64,000 nucleotides of DNA from Candidatus Dadabacteria bacterium. Lineage in GTDB: Bacteria; Desulfobacterota_D; UBA1144; Nemesobacterales; Nemesobacteraceae. Within the stretch, counting starts at the first letter, position 1. Each line of letters opens with the position of its first letter. The notes under the pieces were generated by a model that was not told the DNA's origin, did no database searches, and worked only from the letters and a program-made list of their open reading frames with translations. The DNA lies in contig OX638332.1 in the NCBI GenBank assembly GCA_951812735.1, positions 690,732 to 754,731 on the forward strand. Direction: 5' to 3'. A program made the translations under genes and the position numbers. Shown here piece by piece: positions 1 to 7,932 of the stretch.

Positions 1-492
1 GTTTTTGGCAAACCAGAAGGAAATTTTTCATGATCCAAGACCCCAGGAATCAGAAAAGCGGGTTGAAATCCTCCTAGAAACGGGGAACCATACGCGAACA
101 TCCACCGACCTCGGACTCAAATAATCCGTTACCACCGACCGCGCTCCCTGCCAGAAGAGGGAATGAGAAGCCACATCTTTCTTTTTGAGTGACGCCCCCA
201 GCTTGGAGAAAGCAAAACGTAATTTCCCTGGAGGAGCAACGAACCATCGAGACAAAAAGAGAGCTTGGAAGTACCTTCACGACCCAAAACGTACCTTCCG
301 GAAACAGAAAAATCGGCTTTAGCCAAGTGGGACTGTTCGCGGAGAAAAATCCACAGGTCGTTTTCTTCAAACTCGATCCCGATAGCCTTCTGCCTTTTAT
401 CCATCCCTCCGGCGTTTGGAAAAACCCAGTGGCGACGGCCGTCCGTGAGTTCAAGAGAAAGTACGAAACAGGTGGTTTCCGAAACTGTTTTC
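1..492. other. Region without a confident gene
   Basis: Open frames exist on both strands, for example about 129-521 on the minus strand and 189-515 on the plus strand. They overlap each other, have no clear ribosome binding site, and none resembles a family I recognise. The minus-strand frame at 129-521 would run on from coaX with a 29-base overlap, so a small unknown operon partner cannot be excluded. I see no RNA gene or repeat here. Confidence 0.3.
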
Positions 493-1269
493 CTAACAGA
501 GTATCTGAGAGTTGAGTTCATGGAGTAGTCTCAGGCCATGGAGAGCAAGGTCCTTGTCAACCCGTGTCGCGCAGGCGCACTCCTCAGATACCGCGTCGGC
601 GAAACCTCCAGTTATTACGATCTCGGGTGAAGATCTCATCTCCTCTTTGAGCTTTGCGCAAAGCCCGTCAATCATCGAGGCGTAACCGTAAAACAGCCCT
701 GACTGTATGCATTCGACGGTGTCTTTGCCGATTGCCTGCTCGGGTTTTTCGGGATCGACTTTCGGAAGTTTGGACGTTCCATGGTAAAGCGCTACTGTAG
801 AAAGCTCAATCCCCGGAACTATAGCTCCGCCCAGATATTCTCCTTTTTCAGAAACGCAGTCAAAAGTAGTTGCTGTCCCAAGATCAACAACTATCACACT
901 TCCACCGAAGCGGTGGTAAGCGGCAACAGCGTTTGCTATCCTGTCGGCCCCGAGTTCTTCAGGATTATAAATCCGAATCGGCATTCCCGTTCTTGTCTCG
1001 GGACCCACGATTATGGGCGGATGACCGAAATATTTCTCTACCAATTTCGCTACCCCCTCCTGCATTTCGGTAACCACGCAGGAAAGTATGGCGCCGCTGA
1101 ACGAAGAGGGTGATATGTCTTTCTCATCCATCTTCCCGAAGAGGATAATCCCGTAATCGTCAGGACTTTTGGTTCTGTCAGTATCGATCCTGAAACTGTA
1201 TACGAGGTCCTCTCCTGAAAATATTCCGACCATTATGCTGGTGTTGCCAACGTCAATTGCGAGAAGCAT
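493..1269 (-). CDS. coaX: Type III pantothenate kinase
   Basis: This enzyme catalyses the first step of coenzyme A synthesis, phosphorylating pantothenate with ATP in the cytoplasm. The 258-residue protein begins with the phosphate-binding DVGNT motif at residues 6-10. It has the later acetate/sugar-kinase-fold motifs GADRIAN and VVDLGTATTFD, and the glycine-rich ITGGFAD near the C-terminus. Length and motif order fit CoaX and not the CoaA or CoaW types. The ATG at 1269 directly precedes the conserved strand, so the start is well placed. Type III enzymes do not show feedback inhibition by CoA (family knowledge). CoaD, a later step of the same pathway, is encoded at 40684, so two steps of the route are in this window. 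Confidence 0.96.
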   Translation of the reverse strand: MLLAIDVGNTSIMVGIFSGEDLVYSFRIDTDRTKSPDDYGIILFGKMDEKDISPSSFSGAILSCVVTEMQEGVAKLVEKYFGHPPIIVGPETRTGMPIRIYNPEELGADRIANAVAAYHRFGGSVIVVDLGTATTFDCVSEKGEYLGGAIVPGIELSTVALYHGTSKLPKVDPEKPEQAIGKDTVECIQSGLFYGYASMIDGLCAKLKEEMRSSPEIVITGGFADAVSEECACATRVDKDLALHGLRLLHELNSQILC

Positions 1270-1689
1270 AGCGAATCAAGCCCGGTTTTTACGATCTGGC
1301 CCTTTGATGAAAGGCTCAAGAACTCCCGGAACAACAGATACCTTTATTCCAACGGAGAAAAACCGGTTTCGAGGGGAGTATAACTAAAAAACCGGATAAA
1401 TCGAAGCGCTCCTCCTCTAGTCTGACACCCCTTTTTACTTCAAATTCATGGGAAACAGAACGTGGTTAAAAACCCTACTTCACTTCAAAAGGTTTTCCCC
1501 AGGCCCGGTAGAACTTTGTTAGAACGGATCGCTTCTTATTATCCTGAAATTATTTTCAAATCAGATTGTCAATGTTCGACAATAACGACGGGTTATTATT
1601 AAATTAGGAAAGTAAGCTGGAACTGGATTCTTTGGTGCTGGGAAAAAGGAAATCTGGTCGTATTAGGATCTTTTAAACATTATAACAAA
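1270..1689. other. Non-coding interval between coaX and the lipoprotein gene
   Basis: About 420 bases lie between the divergent coaX and lipoprotein genes. I see no open frame with family similarity and no tRNA. The right half is AT-rich (about 1540-1690) and is the likely promoter area for the downstream gene. A short inverted repeat, TTGTCaatgttcGACAA, lies near 1568-1584; its role is unknown. Confidence 0.4.
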
Positions 1690-1690
1690 A

Positions 1691-1707
1691 GGAGGTTTTA
1701 AGAGATG
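1691..1707 (+). promoter_or_regulatory. Strong ribosome binding site leading to an out-of-frame ATG
   Basis: The sequence GGAGG at 1691-1695 sits nine bases before an ATG at 1705. This is the best Shine-Dalgarno/start pair in the area. The frame it opens runs only to about 1823. The lipoprotein signal peptide and the rest of the gene lie in the frame that contains GTG 1757, which is 52 bases downstream and therefore shifted by one base. Confidence 0.6.
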
Positions 1708-1756
1708 GAGAAATTTTATAATAACCCCGCGTGGTGCCGTATCAGAGGATTACGCG

Positions 1757-2455
1757 GTGTCGGAATACTTGCTCTTTGCGGTGGCATTCTGCCTTACCGG
1801 GTTGCTAGCACTTTCTTCTTGTGACCTTGAGTTTTGGGATGACGATGATGAAGCGGCGGCAGAGCCGATTGAGATGAGGGGATTCTTTATCAGCATGGAT
1901 GAATCTGAGGTAACGGACTGTAAAACTGAAGCCTTTGCCCTGACTCTGGAAGGAGATGTGGTTAGAAACGAACCTAATGTCAGTGTCACCACACAGGGTC
2001 CTGGTTTCGCGGGAAACTTTCCACAAATAGGAGTAAAGGTCAACGAAAGTGATAACAATTCAGAAACTATTGTAACAACCTACGTGAGTGAAACGGGTGA
2101 AAGTTTTGACAGGCCGGGATCATATTTTCTTGTCGCAACAGAAGACCCTGACATTTCCGTTGCTGAGGGGCAAAAGATATATGTCGGTTACTGGGCCGGC
2201 TATGCCTACCGCCCCGGAGGAGACGACACACAAAAACCTGTGGTGGTCTGCCCATATGTGCTGGTACCCGAGGGTAGCGACTTAGTGGCCGAAATAGGAC
2301 TAGTGGAAGATGACGACGATAGATGCGGAGCTACCGACGAGGCAGTGCATGAAGATTTGCAAGAATACCTTGCAAAGAGTGACGCTCCTGGTGATTTCAG
2401 GGACTGCTGGCATCTTTTGGATGAAAATAACATACTGTCTCCCATGGAAAACTGA
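1757..2455 (+). CDS. Putative lipoprotein, unknown function, start uncertain
   Basis: The 232-residue protein is predicted to be exported. It opens with a hydrophobic segment ending in a lipobox-like L-A-L-S-S-C, so Cys22 would be lipidated. A run of acidic residues follows (WDDDDE), then a beta-rich domain with several cysteines, including a CxxxxxxC-like pair near the C-terminus. I recognise no family. The GTG at 1757 gives a signal peptide with no positive charge (MSEYLLF), which is unusual. The strong ribosome binding site belongs to ATG 1705 in another frame. A one-base frameshift, real or from assembly, between 1705 and about 1760 would join a charged N-terminus to the hydrophobic segment. 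A terminator-like hairpin follows at 2492. Confidence 0.6.
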   Translation: MSEYLLFAVAFCLTGLLALSSCDLEFWDDDDEAAAEPIEMRGFFISMDESEVTDCKTEAFALTLEGDVVRNEPNVSVTTQGPGFAGNFPQIGVKVNESDNNSETIVTTYVSETGESFDRPGSYFLVATEDPDISVAEGQKIYVGYWAGYAYRPGGDDTQKPVVVCPYVLVPEGSDLVAEIGLVEDDDDRCGATDEAVHEDLQEYLAKSDAPGDFRDCWHLLDENNILSPMEN

Positions 2456-2491
2456 TAATTAAAATACAACGAAACATCGTAGCATAATTCA

Positions 2492-2537
2492 GAAACGGGC
2501 ATCAGGTTAACAACAAACCCTGCATGCCCGTTTCTTT
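2492..2537 (+). terminator. Terminator-like hairpin after the lipoprotein gene
   Basis: An 11-base perfect inverted repeat pairs GAAACGGGCAT (2492-2502) with ATGCCCGTTTC (2524-2534). The loop is 21 bases and a short T run follows. It lies 37 bases after the lipoprotein stop and before the epimerase gene, as expected for a factor-independent terminator, although the loop is long and the T run short. Confidence 0.6.
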
Positions 2538-2637
2538 GTCCGCAGAATGATTTAAACGAACCCAAGGTTCACACCAGACCACTTTTTGACAAAATCCTAG
2601 GGGAAAACTATTATTTCACCGCATCCGGAAGGAAAAA

Positions 2638-3564
2638 ATGAGGATAATAGTCACAGGCGGAGCGGGATTCATAGGCTCCTGGGTATGCGAAGCGTATATC
2701 TCCGAGGGGCATGAGGTTCTCGTGATCGACAACCTCTCCACGGGATCTGAGGACAACATCCCGCCCGAAGCGGAATTCATCGAATGCGACGTAAGGAACC
2801 CAGAAGAACTTGAAAAGGCGTTTCACCAGTTCCGCCCCGAGATCGTCAACCACCACGCGGCGCAGATAAACGTAAGAGATTCAGTCGAAGACCCCCGTTT
2901 CGACGCCGAGGTAAACATAGGCGGTTCCCTTAATGTTCTGAGACTCTGCGCGGAACACAAAACCGAGAAGTTTATTTTCTCATCCACAGGAGGCGCCCTT
3001 TACGGAGAGCCGGACAAACTTCCCGCAGACGAGTCGACCCCGGCCCTTCCTCTGTCCCCCTATGGCATCTCGAAACTCGCCACGGAAAATTACGTAAGGT
3101 ACCACTCGAAGAACCACGGTTTCGGACACGTAATCCTAAGATACGCAAACGTGTACGGAGAAAGACAGAACCCCGGGGGAGAAGCCGGAGTTGTAGGGAT
3201 TTTCTGTGAGAACATACTAAGCGGAAAACCCTGCCTCATATTTGGAGACGGAGAACAGACGAGGGATTACGTGCACGTCTCTGACGTCTCTCAGGTGAAT
3301 CTGCTAGCTACCAGTCTAAAAGAAGAGGGGACCTTCAACATAGGAACATCAATAGAAAGCTCCGTAAACCACATAGTGCGCATTCTCGGTGAGGTAACGA
3401 AAACCGAATTCAAAATTGTCCATGAAAAAGAGCGCCCGGGGGAGGTAAGAAGAATAAGTCTTGACTGCTCACTGGCGGCTGAGAAGCTCGGATGGAGTGC
3501 ACAACTGTCCTTGCCCGAAGGACTTTTCAGAACATGGAACTGGTTTTCGCAAGGAAAGAGTTAA
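2638..3564 (+). CDS. NAD-dependent sugar-nucleotide epimerase/dehydratase
   Basis: This is an extended short-chain dehydrogenase of the UDP-glucose 4-epimerase type, 308 residues. The N-terminus carries the NAD-binding GGAGFIGS motif (residues 7-14). The active-site YGISK (Tyr-x3-Lys) lies in the middle, and a typical RYANVYGERQNP segment and the GDGEQTRDYVHV signature follow. It probably interconverts nucleotide sugars for envelope polysaccharides. The exact substrate cannot be told from sequence, and UDP-glucose, UDP-N-acetylglucosamine or dTDP-sugar activity are all possible. The ATG at 2638 follows a GGAAGGAAAAA ribosome binding site. Confidence 0.88.
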   Translation: MRIIVTGGAGFIGSWVCEAYISEGHEVLVIDNLSTGSEDNIPPEAEFIECDVRNPEELEKAFHQFRPEIVNHHAAQINVRDSVEDPRFDAEVNIGGSLNVLRLCAEHKTEKFIFSSTGGALYGEPDKLPADESTPALPLSPYGISKLATENYVRYHSKNHGFGHVILRYANVYGERQNPGGEAGVVGIFCENILSGKPCLIFGDGEQTRDYVHVSDVSQVNLLATSLKEEGTFNIGTSIESSVNHIVRILGEVTKTEFKIVHEKERPGEVRRISLDCSLAAEKLGWSAQLSLPEGLFRTWNWFSQGKS

Positions 3565-3637
3565 TAACAGCCGAAAGTCTTTGCCTTTGAAAAAACCTCG
3601 CCCGTGGTTACAATTCTCCTCTCACGGAGGCCGGAAG

Positions 3638-3814
3638 ATGAAGGACGATGAAAAATTCTTTGATGTGCGTATTTACCAAAGATATGTGAAGGAAGGGGAA
3701 ATCACTCAGAAGGATTACGAAAAACACATAAAATCCCTGCCCGACGTAAGCGACAAGGCAACGCTCCTTGTCATAGACGAAGACGAAGAAGAAACCGGAG
3801 AGCAAGAAGAGTAA
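3638..3814 (+). CDS. Small acidic conserved-looking protein
   Basis: This 58-residue protein has a basic/aromatic N-terminal half (FFDVRIYQRYVKEGEIT) and an acidic tail rich in Asp and Glu. I recognise no family. The ATG at 3638 has a good ribosome binding site (CGGAGG). Its stop overlaps the start of the next gene in a TAATG arrangement, so the two are translationally coupled and likely act in the same process. Confidence 0.6.
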   Translation: MKDDEKFFDVRIYQRYVKEGEITQKDYEKHIKSLPDVSDKATLLVIDEDEEETGEQEE

Positions 3815-4026
3815 TGGAACACTGGGAATACAAGGTAGTTTCGACCGACGTGCTAGTTAAAAGGCCTCAGGACCATGATATAGCCGTCTACAAGGAAGAG
3901 GCTGATTCGCGAAGGGAGAGTGCTAGGGGAAGCCTTGAAGATTCCCTCGTTTCACTTGGCACAGAAGGCTGGGAACTCGCCACCATTACGGGTGAGTTCG
4001 CCATATTCAAAAAGAGAGTCAGCTAA
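3814..4026 (+). CDS. DUF4177-like small protein
   Basis: This 70-residue protein begins MEHWEYKVV and contains LGTEGWELATITGEFAIFKK. That is the pattern of DUF4177-type small proteins (W-EYK ... LN-LG-EGWEL-). The function is unknown. Its start overlaps the stop of the preceding 58-residue gene. It ends four bases before the convergent guaA stop, so the two transcription units meet here with no visible terminator hairpin. Confidence 0.65.
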   Translation: MEHWEYKVVSTDVLVKRPQDHDIAVYKEEADSRRESARGSLEDSLVSLGTEGWELATITGEFAIFKKRVS

Positions 4027-4029
4027 ACG

Positions 4030-5562
4030 TCACTGCCACTCTATGGTGCCGGGAGGCTTTGTGGATATATCGTACACCACCCGGTTTATCCCCTTTACCT
4101 CGTTTATTATCCTTACCGAAATCTTCCCGAGCAGATCGTAGGGCATCTTCGACCAGTCGGCGGTCATCCCGTCCGTACTGCTCACGGCTCTCAGCGCACA
4201 GACATTTTCATAGGTACGCTCATCACCCATAACTCCCACTGTCTTTACGGGGATAAAAACGCAGAAAGCCTGCCATATCTCATCGTAGGCGCCCGATTTT
4301 TTAAGCTCGTCGATAAAAATGCTGTCGGCATGCCTCAGTATTGAAAGTCTCTCGCGCGTGACTTCTCCCATTATCCTGATCGCAAGACCGGGACCGGGAA
4401 AGGGGTGGCGGCCTATGAGAGAAGACGGAAGCCCCAGTTTCTCGCCAACGCTTCTCACCTCGTCTTTAAAAAGTTCCCGAAGAGGCTCGACTATCTCAAG
4501 GTTCATTTTTTCCGGAAGTCCCCCAACGTTATGGTGGGACTTTATCACAGCCGAGGGCCCCTTCACGCTCACGCTCTCGATCACGTCAGGATAAAGGGTT
4601 CCCTGGGCAAGGAAACGGACGCCGGATATCTTCTCGGCCTCCTCTTCAAACACCCTCACGAACTGCTCGCCCATAATTTTTCTTTTCGTCTCAGGATCCT
4701 CAACGCCCTCAAGGCAAGAGAGAAACCTCTCAGAGGCATCCACGTGAATGAAGTTCATCTCAAACTCGGAAAAAGCGTCGCAGACCTCCTCCGCCTCATC
4801 AAGCCTCATACACCCCGTGTCAACGAAAATACAGTGAAGCCTGCGGCCCACCGCTTCGTTAATAAGGGCTGCCGCAACCGAGGAATCTACTCCTCCCGAG
4901 AGCCCGCATATGATCTTGCCGTCCCCGACTCTTTCTCTTATCTCGTGTATCGAATGCTCTATGAAGGAGCCCGCAGTCCAGTTTCCGCCGAGACCCGCCA
5001 CCTGGAAAAGAAAATTGGAAAGTATCCGGGTTCCGAATTCCGTATGCACAACCTCCGGATGGAACTGTACCCCGTAGATGGTTCCGCTTGCGTTTCTTAC
5101 CGTCGCGCACTCAGTGTTCTCGGTATCGGCTATCGCCGCGAATCCCTCCGGCACTCTCAGGACCCTGTCGCCGTGAGACATCCAGACGCCCGAAGTCTTC
5201 GCCACGCCGGAAAAAAGGGGGTCCTCCCCCAGCAAGTTTAAAACTGCTGGACCGTATTCCCTTTTCCGAGAGTGCTCAACTTCTCCCCCGAGCTGAAAAA
5301 CAAGCACCTGAAGCCCGTAACAGATACCCAGAACCGGTATTCCCAAAGACAGTATTTCCCCTTCCACTCTTGGAGAACCGTCCTCCCAGACGCTTGAGGG
5401 CCCTCCGGAAAGTATTATCGCCCCCGGCGGCTCTTTGCTTATTTCATCCGCTGTAGTGTTGTAGGGTTTTATCTCGGAGTAGACCCCGAGTTCTCTCGTG
5501 CGCCTGGCGATCAGTTGCGTATACTGGGAACCGAAATCAAGAACTAGAACTTTTTCCCGCAT
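4030..5562 (-). CDS. guaA: GMP synthase (glutamine-hydrolysing)
   Basis: The enzyme converts XMP to GMP using ATP and glutamine-derived ammonia. The 510-residue protein has the full bacterial two-part architecture. An N-terminal class I glutamine amidotransferase carries the nucleophile loop GICYGLQ and the histidine/glutamate motif VQFHPEV. It is followed by the ATP-pyrophosphatase P-loop SGGVDSS and the C-terminal dimerisation domain ending in KPPGTIEWQ. It lies downstream of guaB on the same strand, separated by about 96 bases, so the last two steps of guanine nucleotide synthesis are clustered. Confidence 0.97.
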   Translation of the reverse strand: MREKVLVLDFGSQYTQLIARRTRELGVYSEIKPYNTTADEISKEPPGAIILSGGPSSVWEDGSPRVEGEILSLGIPVLGICYGLQVLVFQLGGEVEHSRKREYGPAVLNLLGEDPLFSGVAKTSGVWMSHGDRVLRVPEGFAAIADTENTECATVRNASGTIYGVQFHPEVVHTEFGTRILSNFLFQVAGLGGNWTAGSFIEHSIHEIRERVGDGKIICGLSGGVDSSVAAALINEAVGRRLHCIFVDTGCMRLDEAEEVCDAFSEFEMNFIHVDASERFLSCLEGVEDPETKRKIMGEQFVRVFEEEAEKISGVRFLAQGTLYPDVIESVSVKGPSAVIKSHHNVGGLPEKMNLEIVEPLRELFKDEVRSVGEKLGLPSSLIGRHPFPGPGLAIRIMGEVTRERLSILRHADSIFIDELKKSGAYDEIWQAFCVFIPVKTVGVMGDERTYENVCALRAVSSTDGMTADWSKMPYDLLGKISVRIINEVKGINRVVYDISTKPPGTIEWQ

Positions 5563-5658
5563 TTTATGGCCGTCTCTCCCGTTGCGGTGAAATTCGAAGA
5601 ACCCTGAAGGGTAAACCGATCTTTTTGAGGCTGACTTTACGAGACAAGAAAACCGTTA

Positions 5659-7131
5659 TCACCCGATCCTGTAGTTGGGAGATTCCTTGGTAATTACGAT
5701 ATCGTGAACGTGACTTTCCTGAAGCCCGGCGTTGGTAAGCTTTACGAACTTCGCCTTTTCCTGAAGTTCCTTTATCGTCGCAGAACCCGTGTATCCCATT
5801 CCCGCACGAAGCCCGCCGACCAATTGGTAGATTATGGCCCCTATGTTGCCCCTGTAAGGAACCCTGCCCTCTATCCCTTCGGGAACAAGCTTAGCCTCCT
5901 CCATCATCTCATTGTCCTGGGCGTAGCGGTCCCTGCTCCCAGCCCTCATTGCCTCAATAGAACCCATGCCACGGTACACCTTGTAAGTTCTCCCCTGGTA
6001 GAGGACGACTTCCCCGGGAGCTTCATCCGACCCGGCGAGCAAATTTCCTACCATTACGGAATCCGCTCCGGCGGCAAGCGCCTTGGTTATATCCCCCGAG
6101 TACTTTATTCCCCCGTCGGCTATTACGGGTATGTCATGTTGTTTCGCTACGGAACAGACTTTTCTTATGGCGGTTATCTGCGGTACACCAATACCGGCTA
6201 TCACGCGTGTCGTGCATATCGATCCGGGACCGACGCCGACCTTAAGACAATCCGCGCCTGCTTTTATAAGATCCTCGGCGGCTTCGGAGGTGGCTATGTT
6301 TCCGGCCACCAGATCTATATCGGGGTATTTCTTTCTTATGCGGGCCAAGCTGTCCAGCACCCTTTTCGAGTGTCCGTGGGCGGTATCCACCACTATTACG
6401 TCACAGCCCGCCGCGACAAGCTCATCCACCCGCTCCTGGCTGTGCTTGTCAACCCCGACTGCGGCTCCCACGAGAAGCCTTCCCATCGCGTCTTTAGACG
6501 CCTTGGGGAATTTCTCTATTTTTTCTATGTCCTTCATGGTTATAAGGCCTCGGAGCTTGAAGCTGTCATCGACGACCGGAAGCTTTTCTATCTTGAACTT
6601 ATGAAGAAGCTCCTTGGCTTCAAGAAGAGTGGTGCCTTCCTTGACGGTGACAAGATTCTTTCTGGGAGTCATAACCTTGTCGATTTTAAGGTCCATGTTC
6701 TTTTCGAACCTTATGTCCCTGTTGGTGATTATTCCGTGAAGGGTATTGTTGGACTTTACAACGGGAAGACCGGAGATGTCGTTTTCAACCATTATCTCAA
6801 GCGCTTCGCTGACCCGGGTCCCCGGACGCACGGTCAGGGGATTCACTATCATCCCACTTTCGTATTTTTTTACCCTCTCAACCTCGCCCGCCTGTGCCGG
6901 GATAGAGAGATTTCTGTGGATTATTCCTATACCGCCCTCTTGCGCCATGGCAATTGATGTCCGAAACTCGGTTACGGTATCCATGGCCGCACTCAGTATG
7001 GGGATATTAAGGGTTATATGCTTTGTAAGGGGCACCGAGACATCAACTTCACTCGGAAGAACTTCGGAGTAGCGGGGAGAGAGTATTACGTCATCAAAGG
7101 TAAGCGCTTCTTCAAAAACAAAATCCTGCAT
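5659..7131 (-). CDS. guaB: Inosine-5'-monophosphate dehydrogenase
   Basis: The enzyme oxidises IMP to XMP with NAD, the rate-limiting step towards GMP. The 490-residue protein has the TIM-barrel catalytic domain interrupted by a pair of CBS domains at roughly residues 95-205. The catalytic cysteine lies in GPGSICTTR, and the flap carries GSRDRYAQ. It is normal length for the family. It precedes guaA, and the 125-residue gene immediately upstream ends only five bases before it, suggesting one transcript. Confidence 0.97.
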   Translation of the reverse strand: MQDFVFEEALTFDDVILSPRYSEVLPSEVDVSVPLTKHITLNIPILSAAMDTVTEFRTSIAMAQEGGIGIIHRNLSIPAQAGEVERVKKYESGMIVNPLTVRPGTRVSEALEIMVENDISGLPVVKSNNTLHGIITNRDIRFEKNMDLKIDKVMTPRKNLVTVKEGTTLLEAKELLHKFKIEKLPVVDDSFKLRGLITMKDIEKIEKFPKASKDAMGRLLVGAAVGVDKHSQERVDELVAAGCDVIVVDTAHGHSKRVLDSLARIRKKYPDIDLVAGNIATSEAAEDLIKAGADCLKVGVGPGSICTTRVIAGIGVPQITAIRKVCSVAKQHDIPVIADGGIKYSGDITKALAAGADSVMVGNLLAGSDEAPGEVVLYQGRTYKVYRGMGSIEAMRAGSRDRYAQDNEMMEEAKLVPEGIEGRVPYRGNIGAIIYQLVGGLRAGMGYTGSATIKELQEKAKFVKLTNAGLQESHVHDIVITKESPNYRIG

Positions 7132-7136
7132 AGCAG

Positions 7137-7514
7137 CTAGCCAGCCTTCTTTGTGGCGGCAACCTTCCTTGCCCTGGGTTTTCTTATTTTCGGGGCGGGT
7201 TTCGCTTTTTTCTTATCGCTGGGGATCTCGCCTCCGCTCATGCTTCGAAAACCTTTAGCAAAAAGATCCAGGATCTTCTTTCTCGCGTCGGAAGCCTCCA
7301 CCCCGAGTTCGATTTCTAGTTCCTGCTCCTTGTCCAGAAGATTCAGAAAAACGGACACGATACCCACATAAGTCGTATCATCTACTTTTTCAAACCCCAT
7401 GGACTTGAGAAGCTTTCTCGGAATGACCGGAAACTGAAAATCAACAGTATCGACGGATTCTTTGGAAAGCGAACCGTCTTGACTTATGCTTATTTTTATT
7501 CGCGTAGATTTCAT
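7137..7514 (-). CDS. Hypothetical protein with lysine-rich tail
   Basis: This 125-residue protein has an ordered N-terminal region (about residues 1-95) and a C-terminal tail of about 25 residues rich in Lys, Ala, Arg and Pro ([25 protein letters not shown] pattern, in part). Such tails can bind nucleic acid, but I recognise no family for the body. It is just upstream of guaB in the same direction and probably heads the guaB-guaA transcript. Confidence 0.6.
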   Translation of the reverse strand: MKSTRIKISISQDGSLSKESVDTVDFQFPVIPRKLLKSMGFEKVDDTTYVGIVSVFLNLLDKEQELEIELGVEASDARKKILDLFAKGFRSMSGGEIPSDKKKAKPAPKIRKPRARKVAATKKAG

Positions 7515-7932
7515 TAGTCACCCACCGGATTATTCTATAAAGGGAGTATAGTTTACTAAAAACGGCTTAGTAAAGCAATTCAAGTCAGATCCTAAATGTT
7601 ATATTAGTAACGAACTATTGTTGTCGGACAGTTCGTAAGGCTGTCAGTAAAGCGGAGCAACGCGTTTCGAATTAAGACTCTTAGTTTTTGCCAAAGCAGG
7701 CATGATAGATGGAGAAAACAATTTCAGGCAAAGAAAAATGTTTTGACAATACGGGCCTGGGATACGGAGGCACAGGCAAAAGCGCCTTTCGCCACGCGGG
7801 CGATGCCGACTGGTCTGCCGTGCAGTTCGACGCCGCCGAGAGCCACTACGTCTCGGTGCCAGCGGCGAACCGGGACAAACTGCAGGACCGCAACGACAGC
7901 CCTTGGCACTGTCAGGGCGAGAGGCTCACAAA
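7515..7932. other. Intergenic region, GC-rich in its right half
   Basis: The left part (7515-7740) is AT-rich and probably holds promoters for the two divergent genes. From about 7743 the composition changes to the GC-rich pattern of the following transporter gene. Overlapping open frames in both directions exist, but none resembles a known protein and none has a convincing start. I take 7743-7930 as flanking DNA brought in with the transporter gene. Confidence 0.35.

Noticed and set aside
74..521. Overlapping open frames on both strands at the left edge
   Set aside because: They overlap each other and the coaX end, have no good ribosome binding sites and show no family resemblance.
5704..6957. 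417-codon plus-strand frame opposite guaB
   Set aside because: guaB on the minus strand is certain by its motifs; the opposite frame is a by-product of codon bias.
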